From: Brasenia schreberi
Taxonomy: Eukaryota > Streptophyta > Magnoliopsida > Nymphaeales > Cabombaceae
Reading direction: 5' to 3'
NCBI GenBank assembly: GCA_036023115.1
Contig: JAYKKT010000076.1
Span: forward strand, 3,224,001 to 3,288,000
Length of the DNA stretch: 64,000 bases
Below are positions 26,201 to 34,686 of the stretch, one piece after another; positions within the stretch are counted from its first letter, which is position 1; every line of letters begins with the position of its first letter. The position numbers and the translations under genes are program-made. Under the pieces are notes generated by a model. The model was not told the DNA's origin, ran no database searches, and worked only from the letters and a program-made list of their open reading frames with translations.

Positions 26201-27042
26201 TTCCCATTGGTTTTTCGAACTACAACGATATTTGACAACCAATCAGAATACGCAATGGGTTTTATAAATCCGGCTTTTAGCAGATCTTCTAAACCCTCTT
26301 TGACTTGCGTGTGTACATTCGGGTGTATTTTCCTAAGCTTCTGCTTTATTGGTTTTACACCTACATCTAAGGGAAGACGATGTTCGACTATGCTGGGATC
26401 TATGCCCGGCATGTCTTCATACGTCCATGCAAACACATCTAAATAGGTTCGTAGAAAGGCGATGAATGCTGCCTTTTCAGTTTCATGCAAGCATGCGCCT
26501 ATTTTGATGGTTTTGGGATTTGAATCATCCCCTAGGTTCACCTCTACGAAATCTCCTCCTACTGATTGGGAAGGTCTTTCAAAATCGAGAATTCTACGAA
26601 ATTCTGGGAGCTCAGAAGTGGGATCTTCCTCAAGGGGATCCACTTCTGGGCTTTGATCATTCTCGTGGGCTTTAGACCCGAGGGAACTTGATGCGTGGTT
26701 TTCAAAATAACCTGGTTTTGTACTTGGATTTTCAAGTGATTTCGAAATTTTTGGTCTGGCTATGCAGACAACGTTTCTTTCGAAATCCTTTTCTTTCGCC
26801 AAAGTCATACCAGGAGCAGCTATGTACAAAATCTTTTTGGTATTTTCCAAATTTTCGATTTTTTTGGGTTTTTGTAAAACAAGAACTTTGGGAACTATAC
26901 AAAGCACACTTTTTTCGAGTTTTTGCTTTTCCATTGTTTTTGGTTTTTCTTGTTTTTCGATTTTTTTGGATTTTAAGTTTTCAAATGTTTTTGGTATTTT
27001 TAGAAAAAGGGATCTTCCGTCATACCTACAAAGGGAAAACAC
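23248..27042 (-). CDS. pol: C1 pol: reverse transcriptase, two RNase H regions, integrase (1264 aa)
   Basis: Copies the element RNA to DNA and integrates it. Order of domains: K-rich linker (1-150); Tat-type FAWTYEDMPGIDP (204-216); RT about 250-440 with YVDD at 384-387; first RNase H about 525-645, whose first catalytic Asp block reads LLLYISVHANALGALL and so looks inactive; second RNase H 686-812 with D691, E729, D753 and D803; integrase zinc region H912/H916...C953/C956; catalytic core D985, D1046, E1082; GPY motif near 1227. No chromodomain; it ends KKYHV. The frame has no ATG at its head: it opens right after the gag TAA in the same frame (first codons CCC ATA GTG), so expression needs readthrough or splicing. 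I give the conventional boundary at GTG. Confidence 0.95.
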   Translation of the reverse strand: MFSLCRYDGRSLFLKIPKTFENLKSKKIEKQEKPKTMEKQKLEKSVLCIVPKVLVLQKPKKIENLENTKKILYIAAPGMTLAKEKDFERNVVCIARPKISKSLENPSTKPGYFENHASSSLGSKAHENDQSPEVDPLEEDPTSELPEFRRILDFERPSQSVGGDFVEVNLGDDSNPKTIKIGACLHETEKAAFIAFLRTYLDVFAWTYEDMPGIDPSIVEHRLPLDVGVKPIKQKLRKIHPNVHTQVKEGLEDLLKAGFIKPIAYSDWLSNIVVVRKTNGKIRICIDFRNLNKATPKDNYPLPNIDLIVDSTANHEMFSFMDGYSGYNQIKLSPRDQGKTAFTTPWGTYCYTVMPFGLKNAGAIYQRAMNTIFHDQIHELVEVYVDDLLAKSKTRCTHIECLQKIFERLRLYKVKLNPQKCVFGVESGKLLGFMVSQRGIEVDPSKCRAIIDMAPPSNLTQVRSLQGRLQSVRRFISNLATRCKPFNKLLRKGTKFLWDDECQKSFERLKAYLVNPPVLNPPKQGKPLLLYISVHANALGALLAQYEDDTHKEYAIYYISKTLLAYERNYQAMEKTCLALVWACQKFRHYFLDHEIWIVSKLDPIKHLFEKPILTGRLGKWQLLLMEYDLKYHHQISVKGQALADYVADFPLEDAYPTLVEMPDEGILQNHFQNHILANSFENQVWKMHFDGARNQRGAGAGIILISPEKGEIPIAVRLDFECSNNVAEYEALIQGLRISKTLGASCIEVFGDSLLVINQVLKIWQVRNEKLLPYHKLATRLVQSFRSCKLTHVGREDNGIADALSSLGSALKVDPISGTRSLEIWHAPHPSTHDLDICQNTPESIEKPWFYDIKQFLENRGFTEDATSKDRAFIRKISTRYTILGGVLYKKSFTGILLRCIDLEEARIVMHEFHDGECGGHVNANMMAMKILRGGYFWSTLKKDCHDHVRKCHPCQVHGHAIHIPSSALHSVVSPWPFTMWAFDIVGPIFPKASNGHRFILAATEYFSKWVEAISLTNVMGQHVVAFIRRNILARFGVPRDLVSDNGTPFKNERMVKLCNTYGITHHFSSPYYPQGNGQAEATNKTLIGIIEKTLEKGRRWHEKLDEALWAYRTSIRTPTNATPFELVYGTNAILPIHTQLHSFHTSIALDLPLETLQHARMAELDLLDERRLLAMDHARAYRQRIARHYSKHMRPRHFEVGDLVLKTIHHRGPHPLGKWRPNWDGPYVVRATTTNNSYWLIDVEGRNLADPINIQYLKKYHV

Positions 27043-27048
27043 TATGGG

Positions 27049-29919
27049 TTAGACTTGGAATAGGAGGTCTAAACCATAGGTCTCTTCTAAGACAGGCTCC
27101 GGGGCACCCTTGACCCAGGTGGTCACAGGGGGTGGCTCCGGCGGTATTCGGGGAGTATAGCCGATCCCATATCGGCTTGGGTTGGCCCTAGGAAGGATGG
27201 GCTCTAGGAGACCCTGGTTTTGTGCCCCTAGACTCTTGTAGGGCGTGTAGCCCATGTTCAATAACATGTTCCACGACCTTTTGTTTTTTGAAAAGATGGG
27301 ATACAAGTCGTGGTCCTGGAACATGCTATTGTCCATATTAGGCTCGTAGGGCCTTTTGTCCGGGGATTTTGGAAATAGGGAACGCTTGGGTTTTCCTAGG
27401 AGGATTAGAGTCGGGAGGGGGCCTGCTTTGGGCGGCCCCTTCACACATACAACCTTCCTAGGGTTGTTCAACACGAGCCGAGGTGGCTCAACCATAATTT
27501 GCCCCAGGTTAGCCTCATGGGCCTGGGAGCTCGATAAACAAGGGGAGTTTATGATCCCCTGAAGTTGTGGGTGACTCTCACCTAGGATCACTACGACTTG
27601 GTCCCTAAAAGGGATCTTGACACACCTGTGGAAGGTGGATGGCACAACGCACAAACTGTGTATCCAGGGTCTTCCCAGCAACAGGTTATAATGGGGGTGG
27701 ATGTCCAAGACATGGAACACCCCCGTGTGTTCGATCCTTCCCGTTTCCATTGGGAGTTCGATGGATCCTAAAGGCCTAGACGCATTCCCATCGTATCCAG
27801 TGATAACGATGGGGCTTGGGTTCACTGAAGTCAAGGTGACTCCGATTTTGTACGCCACGTGAAGTGGAAGGATGTTGAGCCCTCCTCCACCATCGACTAG
27901 GCACCTGTCCAGAGAGTGGTTGTTCAGAACCACCTCGATATGCAGGGCCTGGTTATGGGTTTCGTAGGGTCTATCTACATCATCTTCCGAAAAGGTGATG
28001 GGCGATTTTGCTCCTAACAAAGCCACTTGGGCAGACAAGGACTCCGGACTTATGTTCGAATCAACCTTGGCCCTTTCTAGAATTTTCTCTAAGACAAGTC
28101 TATGCCTAGGAGAGGTTTTGATAAGCTCTAGGATAGACATGTGAATAGGAATCTTTGAAAGGTGGTTTTCGAAATCATAAGGATTTAGGATGATTTTGTC
28201 CTTATCTGCTTTTGGCGGACCACTAGGGATACATGCTTTTGAGGGGCCAGGCACACTGACCACCTTTTGAGCACCTTGAAGGTGTGGGGGTTGGTAGATC
28301 CTCCCGGATCTAGTGACTTCCCCCACGACCAGCCTAGGGTTTGCGCTAAACTTGGCTCTAAGGATGAGCTGAGGAGAACCTTGGATTTTCAAAACTGGTT
28401 TTGCCGGGGTTTTCACTTTTGATGGTCCCCGAATGACGACTTGGGCGGGCCTCTTGTATAGTACAAGGATGGGCGCACAAGCAGGTCGACCAGGTTCGGG
28501 CTTTCGCGCTAGTTCCTTGGAAATGGTGAGGGTACATACCTCCTTTCCTTTCCCACTGCCACTGGCGTGTTTGGGAAAGGGTTCCTTGAAGATAGCTTGA
28601 GGTGGCTCAGATTCCGCAGTGACCTGGAGCCGGCCCTCCGCTATCAAGTTCTCAATTTTATTTAGAAGAGAGAAGCACCGTTTGGTATCATGGCCTTTGA
28701 GCCGATGATACTTGCAAAACCGGTTTAAATACCCCCCTTTGGACGTGACTCCTTCGGGGATTTCAGGGAGTTCGATCATGCCCTGGGCAAGTAGGAGGTC
28801 TAGGACCTCCGACACAGGTTGCCCCAGCGGAGTGTACTCCCGTTTTTCAATTGGTTTTGAAAAATTGCGTTCTCTCTTATTTTCTATTTTTTCGAAATTT
28901 TTAGAAGTGCCCGCCATGCCTGGATCCACCCGGACATTGGCGATTTTATGGGGCTTTGCCCCTTTGTCCGTTGTGGGCAGCCCATATGCGATGGGCTTTT
29001 CCACACGTGTTTTGGGAACGGCACTTCCTTTCCATAAGTGGTCGTATGTCCCTTTTCGCAAGTTGGTTTCGAAAAGGGAGGCTTTTTTGATCAACTTATG
29101 GAAAGTTGAAATCTCATGGAGCGAGAGAAGGGTTTTTAACTCGTTTTTAAAATTATCCAGGATGAGCATTACTGCGCATCCTTCGGATATAGGCTCTCGC
29201 ACTTGGCCTAAAAGAGACCTCCATCTTATAATGAAGGCATGCACGTCTTCGTTCATGCCTTGCTTTGTATCCCTTAAAGTATTCAGGGTTGGCGTGACTT
29301 CCACGTTGTGTGCAAATCTTTGCATGAAGCAGTTCGCTAACTCTTCAAAAGTAGCGAACTGGCTTAAGTCGTAGGAAGCCAGCCATTTGGCAGCTGTGCC
29401 CTTAAGGGATAGAGGGAACCAATACACCCATTTCATCGAGTCCTTTTTCTTCTTATGGGCTCGACGTGAGAAAAGCTGCAAGTGAGACCTAGGGTCTCCC
29501 ATGCCATCATACCGATGGAAGTTCGGTATTTCATCGTCACTGTCTGTTTCGTAATCCATAGGAAGGAAATCAGACAGGGCGTAGCTTCTTTTCTCTTTAT
29601 TTTGCCCTTTCAGCAGTTGCTGTAGGGCTTTACGGTCCTTTTGTGTGAAGGACTCGTGGTATTGGTTGCCTTCCATTACGGAGGCTTCTTTTTGCTTGCG
29701 AGGTTTTTCAATTTTCTTTTTAGGCCTTTGTTCACCGTTTGATGAACACGAATCGCCTACTTCAGCCTCTTGGCTGAGAGCATCGATTTTGGCCTCAAAT
29801 TCCCTTCTCAAGTCCTCGATTTCATCTAGTTTTATTTTGTTTTTGAAAATCCTCCTAGAGTGAGAACTTGATGCGCATGAGCCTTGGCTCGACACTTCAC
29901 TTGGATTGGATTTTGACAT
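27049..29919 (-). CDS. gag: C1 gag-protease polyprotein (956 aa)
   Basis: Forms the particle shell and carries the protease. I start at the ATG at 29919 (MSKSNPSEVSS); the frame is open further up, but only from a GTG. Residues about 27-55 form a short coiled coil; a capsid-type retrotransposon gag domain spans about 140-260 (DPRSHLQLF, WVYWFPLSLKGTAAKWLASY, FEELANCFMQRF); a zinc-knuckle-like CKYHRLKGHDTKRC lies at 402-415. The aspartic protease has VDGGGGLNILPL (675-686), where the usual D-S/T-G is D-G-G, and LLGRPWIHSL downstream. The tail has a G-patch-like NMGYTPYKSLGAQNQG (about 898-913) and a PPEPPP stretch. It ends in TAA at 27051-27049, directly in frame with pol. Confidence 0.94.
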   Translation of the reverse strand: MSKSNPSEVSSQGSCASSSHSRRIFKNKIKLDEIEDLRREFEAKIDALSQEAEVGDSCSSNGEQRPKKKIEKPRKQKEASVMEGNQYHESFTQKDRKALQQLLKGQNKEKRSYALSDFLPMDYETDSDDEIPNFHRYDGMGDPRSHLQLFSRRAHKKKKDSMKWVYWFPLSLKGTAAKWLASYDLSQFATFEELANCFMQRFAHNVEVTPTLNTLRDTKQGMNEDVHAFIIRWRSLLGQVREPISEGCAVMLILDNFKNELKTLLSLHEISTFHKLIKKASLFETNLRKGTYDHLWKGSAVPKTRVEKPIAYGLPTTDKGAKPHKIANVRVDPGMAGTSKNFEKIENKRERNFSKPIEKREYTPLGQPVSEVLDLLLAQGMIELPEIPEGVTSKGGYLNRFCKYHRLKGHDTKRCFSLLNKIENLIAEGRLQVTAESEPPQAIFKEPFPKHASGSGKGKEVCTLTISKELARKPEPGRPACAPILVLYKRPAQVVIRGPSKVKTPAKPVLKIQGSPQLILRAKFSANPRLVVGEVTRSGRIYQPPHLQGAQKVVSVPGPSKACIPSGPPKADKDKIILNPYDFENHLSKIPIHMSILELIKTSPRHRLVLEKILERAKVDSNISPESLSAQVALLGAKSPITFSEDDVDRPYETHNQALHIEVVLNNHSLDRCLVDGGGGLNILPLHVAYKIGVTLTSVNPSPIVITGYDGNASRPLGSIELPMETGRIEHTGVFHVLDIHPHYNLLLGRPWIHSLCVVPSTFHRCVKIPFRDQVVVILGESHPQLQGIINSPCLSSSQAHEANLGQIMVEPPRLVLNNPRKVVCVKGPPKAGPLPTLILLGKPKRSLFPKSPDKRPYEPNMDNSMFQDHDLYPIFSKNKRSWNMLLNMGYTPYKSLGAQNQGLLEPILPRANPSRYGIGYTPRIPPEPPPVTTWVKGAPEPVLEETYGLDLLFQV

Positions 29920-30039
29920 GCTTTTCAAGCTTTTTTCAAAATTTCCTAAGTAACAGCAAAGAAAACAAGTTAAAACGACACCTTTATAAGATTTTCGCAA
30001 GACTCCTACAAGTAAACTCGATTTTTTGAAAAGGCTCAC

Positions 30040-30057
30040 GTCCCACCGGGCGTGCCA
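30040..30057 (-). promoter_or_regulatory. C1 primer-binding site
   Basis: Minus strand TGGCACGCCCGGTGGGAC, five bases after the U5 end (TCTACA then GAGAT). Identical to that of element A. Confidence 0.8.
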
Positions 30058-30576
30058 ATCTCTGTAGACGCGCGAAAATCCCCGCCTCTTCGCCCTTTCG
30101 TGGCTTGGAGTGGATCTTATCGTGCGTCTAAGGCCTATGTATACAAACAGGGCGTGCCAGCTAGCTTACTTTAAGCTAGCGAAGATATATTTAACACTGA
30201 CTTCTAAACGTGGCGACTGTGAGCAAGTGAGCTCTTGTCGTCGCAGACCTTCTTGCACCGATGCGCAAGGGTCAGTCTGTACGCTTTTGCAAAAATCGAG
30301 TTTTAGGGAGAAAGTCTACGAAACGATTCGAGGTGTCTATTTCGGGTCTTTAAGATGCGATTGCATGTTTTAGATTACGTGGATTTGCACGTGCCTAAGT
30401 CTTTTCTTTTATCCCCTTTTGGGTCGCCTAGTTTGTGTGTTATGAACACTCCACTACATGGGCGAATTCGAGCGGGGGTTGCTTCGATGCAATATGCGTC
30501 CTACCTCGTGGTATGGCGTAGATGCAATGCAAACTCACGCTACTCCAAGGGGAAAACCCGAAATGTAAAGACAATG

Positions 30577-30681
30577 CTGAAGGGAAATAACAGAAGGGAA
30601 ATAACCGAAGGGAAATAACCGAAGGGAAATAACCGAAGGGAAGAAGGGAAATAACCGAAGGGAAATAACCGAAGGGAAATA
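30577..30681 (-). repeat. 14-bp tandem array in LTR_2
   Basis: CCGAAGGGAAATAA units as in LTR_1, with an extra 8-bp partial unit. Confidence 0.93.
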
Positions 30682-30700
30682 TGTATATATCTTATGTATA

Positions 30701-31326
30701 TGAGCCCTTACTCGGGTCTTGCAAATAAGAGCGAAGGCTCAATGTGGGTGCGTGTTTGAATTGAAAGACTTACACACACGACATGAAATTAAACCCAAAT
30801 ATAAATTGCAGTATGGCCTTGACTAAGGTCCTGGGAGTAAGAGCGAAGGCTCAATGTGTGTGAGAGTGCTTGAATTGAAGTACTACACACACGACATAAA
30901 TGAAACCCAAATATAACTGCAATAAGGCCTTTACTAAGGTCTTGGGAGTAAGAGCGAAGGCTCAATGTGTGTGAAAGTGCTTGAATTGAAAGACTACTCA
31001 CACGACAATAAATGAAACCCAAATAGTATAGGTCGGCCCTTACTTGGGTCTTTCAAATAAGAGCGAAAGCTCAATGTGTGTGAGAGTGTTTAAATTGAAA
31101 GACTTACTCACACGACTTGAAATGAAACCCAAATAGTATAGGTCGGCCCTTACTTGGGTCTTTCAAATAAGAGCGAAAGCTCAATGTGTGTGAGAGTGTT
31201 TAAATTGAAAGACTTACTCACACGACTTGAAATGAAACCCAAATAGTATAGGTCGGCCCTTACTTGGGTCTTTCAAATAAGAGCGAAAGCTCAATGTGTG
31301 TGAGAGTGTTTAAATTGAAAGACAAC
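30701..31326 (-). repeat. Hairpin repeat array in LTR_2
   Basis: Same six-unit array as in LTR_1; the 110-bp units begin at 31022. Confidence 0.93.
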
Positions 31327-31554
31327 ACACCCAACTTAAACAAAACCCTTCGGAAATGAAATATATACGTATACTTATATATTAGGGGCTGATTAGGCCC
31401 GTGTGTGTTCAAAATCGTGCACGCCTAAGAGAGTGCACGTGTGTGGTTGTGCCAAGCCACGTTATTACAAGCGGGGGGAGACTATGCTCCGTTATTACAA
31501 CCCCGTATCAAATTGAATTTCAAGCAAGTGTATGATTAAAGACCGAGTTTAGAA

Positions 31555-31560
31555 ACTTAC
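31555..31560 (-). promoter_or_regulatory. Conserved GTAAGT in the leader of C (candidate splice donor)
   Basis: Minus strand CTACTT|GTAAGT, about 700 bp downstream of the TATA-like box of the 5' LTR of C1. The same GGACCAGCTA-TT/TC-GTAAGT context is kept in A (10344-10349), B, C and D although surrounding U5 sequence varies. Its use is not shown. Confidence 0.45.
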
Positions 31561-32265
31561 AAGTAGCTGGTCCGTAGAGGTCTTGCTTGAGCGTGGCCTT
31601 GGCTTTGGGCTGCAAATGGGAGCTCCGCGAAGGTGTGTGACCAAGAGTGCTGGCCGGCTGCAAATGGGGCGCGGGATGGACGCCTCGAAGGGGAACGGTG
31701 GCAAGTGGGCGGCGCCTCCAAGTAGGGAGTTTAGAGTGGCTGACTAAGTGGGTCTTAGGGTCACTAGGTAAGTTAGGGACTTAGGGAAACTGGACCTAAA
31801 AGGTGAGCTAGTGGGAAGGCCAAAGAGGACGCCTAGGGGGAGGTCGGCCGAATGGGAGATGGTGGCTGAGCAGTGGCCAGCCACTTGGGTTATCCTAGGT
31901 TCGGCTAGGCTTAGGTGGTGGCGGCAAAGAGGCTGAGCTAAGGGGAAGATGGGTGGCTAAGAGTGGAGAGGTGGTAGAGAGTGGTTTTGAGGGAGTTAGG
32001 GGGACTTACCGAATGGGAAGGAGTGGCGGCAAAGGTGGCTGTCGGCTGGTGGAAGATGGGAGAAGGAGAGGGCCCGGCTGAGTGAGGTGGTGGCGTCCGG
32101 CTGGTGGGGTAGTGATGGTGGATGGAAGAGGGAGAGTGGCGGAGCAGGTGGCGGCTGGTGGGGCTGGAGCTGTTGGGAAGACGGGTGAGAGATGGGAGAG
32201 GAAGAGGGCCCGGCTGGTGGTGGAAAGTGGTTCCCACTTGAAAAACCCGCCCACAATGAGGGGGG

Positions 32266-32273
32266 TTTAAATA
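32266..32273 (-). promoter_or_regulatory. TATA-like box in LTR_2 (5' LTR of C1)
   Basis: Minus strand TATTTAAA, same context as in LTR_1. Confidence 0.65.
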
Positions 32274-32279
32274 GGGGAT

Positions 32280-32670
32280 GGGTAGGTCGGTTAGGGCTGG
32301 GTTGTGGGTAGTGGTTAGGTGGTTTAGGTAGGGTAGTATGTAGATAAGGTGGGCTGGATGGGGTTGGGCCAGATATTTTAAAACTAGGGGTTTGGGAAAA
32401 TCGTGGGCTAAGGGTGGTTTAGGGCTAGGTTAGGTGGTTGGGTTTTAGGGTGAGGTTTAGTGAGCTAGGTTAGGTGGTTTAGGCTAGGTTTAGGCTAGGA
32501 TTAGGGAAATTAATCTAGGTTTAGGGAAGGATTAGGGGAGTGGGTTAGGTGATTAGGTTGGGATTAGGCCGGGATTAGGGAAGTGGGTTAGGTGATTAGG
32601 TTCAGATTAGGGGTGGATTAGGGGTTTAGGCTAGGTTTAGGCATTTTTGGCTAGGTTTAGGTGAAGGAGC
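32280..32670 (-). repeat. Telomere-like TTAGG-rich tract in LTR_2
   Basis: Same irregular GGTTTAGGG/GGATTAGGG series as in LTR_1. Confidence 0.85.
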
Positions 32671-33498
32671 TCCCTTAGCATGACCCATAGACCTTGATCA
32701 CCTCATGTTGGTGCAGCCCTAGGTTAGGTTTTAGCTAATTACAAGCTTAAACCCACTCAATTAGGCTAAACCACAAGATTAAACCCAAACTTGACACACA
32801 AGTCAAGCTTAATACAACACTCTTGATATTTATCACCCCCACTCTCTCTCATGCCCAATATCCCACGTGAATTTCAAGTGGGCCCCACCTCCATTTATGA
32901 GAAGGTGATGTGGGCCATGGATATGGATATTGGATTGGATCTCTGGATCCAAATCCAAATCCAAGTCCACATATGGGTTTGGATTGGGATCTGGATATAT
33001 ATGGTCCAGATCCAATCCAAACTGAACTCTGACTCCTTCGAGCTGGGTTCGAAACGGACGATTCGTGCGGGGCCTGACAGCATCAGTACTCCGTCTGCGT
33101 TGGGTCTTCGCCAACATGGTCGTCCGCCTCCGTTTCTGCCTTCCGGAGATGACTTCAAATGATATTTTGGTAAGAACAGGGTCTTTGACGTTCGAGATCC
33201 TGGGGTGTGAATCAGATGCAAGAGTTGCTGCGCCGGGCTCGACAGGTGCTCCGGTTCCGGGCTCTTCTTGGCTCTCCTGGTCCTGTCTTGATCAGGCAAA
33301 GCCATTTCGGGGTTTCAAAACATGTTTTAAAAGGGTTTTCAAAAGCTATATTATATGTTTTTGAAAGATAAAGTTTAAAACATATATACAGGGTTGTTTG
33401 GAAGGCTCCTGGGTTTCCAAACTCAAAATGGCCCTTTGGGGCTGCTTGTATAAAACCAGATTCGTTTAAGAAATTCGTGGGATTTCGGGGTGTTTACA

Positions 33499-34686
33499 GA
33501 TGCCCCTCTTTGGCCTTGTCCAAATAGATTTGGATAAGGGCAAAGATGACAAACACCCCTTTTAATGTCTCCCTAGATCTAGCCACGAAGAATATGGGAT
33601 CGTCCCATTTTAGCAAAATCTCAATTTTACAAACTCTGGTAGGAGGAGATATCACGCCAAAGGGTTCACTTATGAAATCTGGTCCTAAATGGGATCATGT
33701 TTATGCAAGTACCATGCGTGGAATGCAGATGACATGGGTGTGGTGCCAAAAGGTGGCGACCTCCCAGAGACCAGGTGTGGTCGAACTCTAGAGACTTACA
33801 AGGCCTACTGCTCCAAGTGAGCAAAAACCCTATGCTGTTCGATGTTCGGTTTTTAAAACTTATTTACAAAAGCTATTTACAAAAGGGACAACTGTCTTGA
33901 GTCTCGATCCTAAGGATCTCGAGCTCTTCGTGCTTGCCCTTGTTTGAGTCTTAACACTCACTCATCTAGCGGAGGTTTTATAAGAAAACAAGCTTCATTT
34001 CAAATTCCTACGTCTTACTCGAAACGTCGAATTCTCAAACAAGATGAAATTCAAGTAAGTAAATCCTATTTTTACTTTAGGATTCCTCGAAATGAACCAT
34101 GCTTTAGCTTGGGATAAGCCAGGGATGGGAAAGAGATACCACGGTCCCTTCTGAAGTGTCCCGTGGTTTAAGGCATAGAAGGCGGAAAACTGCTCTTTTT
34201 GAGCTTTTTGGCCTCTTTTTCCTTTTTTCCATAGAGGGTCTCCCTTTGGGAGTATTTTTTCTTTAATCCCTCTTTTTATAAGAGAATCGATTTTTCTTTT
34301 TCAAGTCTGGTTTCTTTCTTTTGGAAAGACACTTTAAATGGGAAATTCCCTTTTGATTTGGGCCTTTGTTTTCCTTTTGGAAGGAGAAAAGAAGAGGGGA
34401 GGACTTATCCCAAGCCTACACTCGATCCATTCCAGATCAGCCTATTTAGAAATAGCACGTACTATTTGCAAGTATCTTGCTATGTTGAACTAGGCCTTTC
34501 TTTGTAAGAAGAAGGATTTTGAAATGTAACCACGATTTTGAAAACTCCACTCTTTCACAAGTGCGAATTCCCTCACTCAGGGTCACACGAATTGCTCTTG
34601 CACCTTATTCACACGTCTCAGGGCAGCTATCCCTATCAAATTTTCGAAAACTGGAATTTAATCCAGATCCTACACATGATACTTCT
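33499..34686 (-). other. C2 3' noncoding region
   Basis: Copy of the C1 region 22078-23247, ending in polypurine tract AAAGAGGGG (33511-33503 on the minus strand). No gene seen. Confidence 0.8.

Larger units (their letters stand above)
30063..33498 (-). repeat. Element C LTR_2 (shared middle LTR, 3436 bp)
   Basis: It serves as 5' LTR of C1 and 3' LTR of C2. Like LTR_1 it has T at 33186 and 33305, where LTR_3 has G (44601) and C (44720). Its 14-bp array is 8 bp longer, with a GAAGGGAAGAAGGG junction. It contains the same hairpin array and TTAGG-rich tract. Confidence 0.97.

Noticed and set aside
26688..27113. 141-codon phenylalanine-rich + strand frame opposite the start of pol
   Set aside because: Antisense reading of the lysine-rich linker at the pol N-terminus, giving F/L-rich chance peptides.
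28712..29374. 220-codon + strand frame opposite gag (repeated at 40133)
   Set aside because: Shadow of the gag coding strand; it is broken in B and D, so not conserved as a protein.
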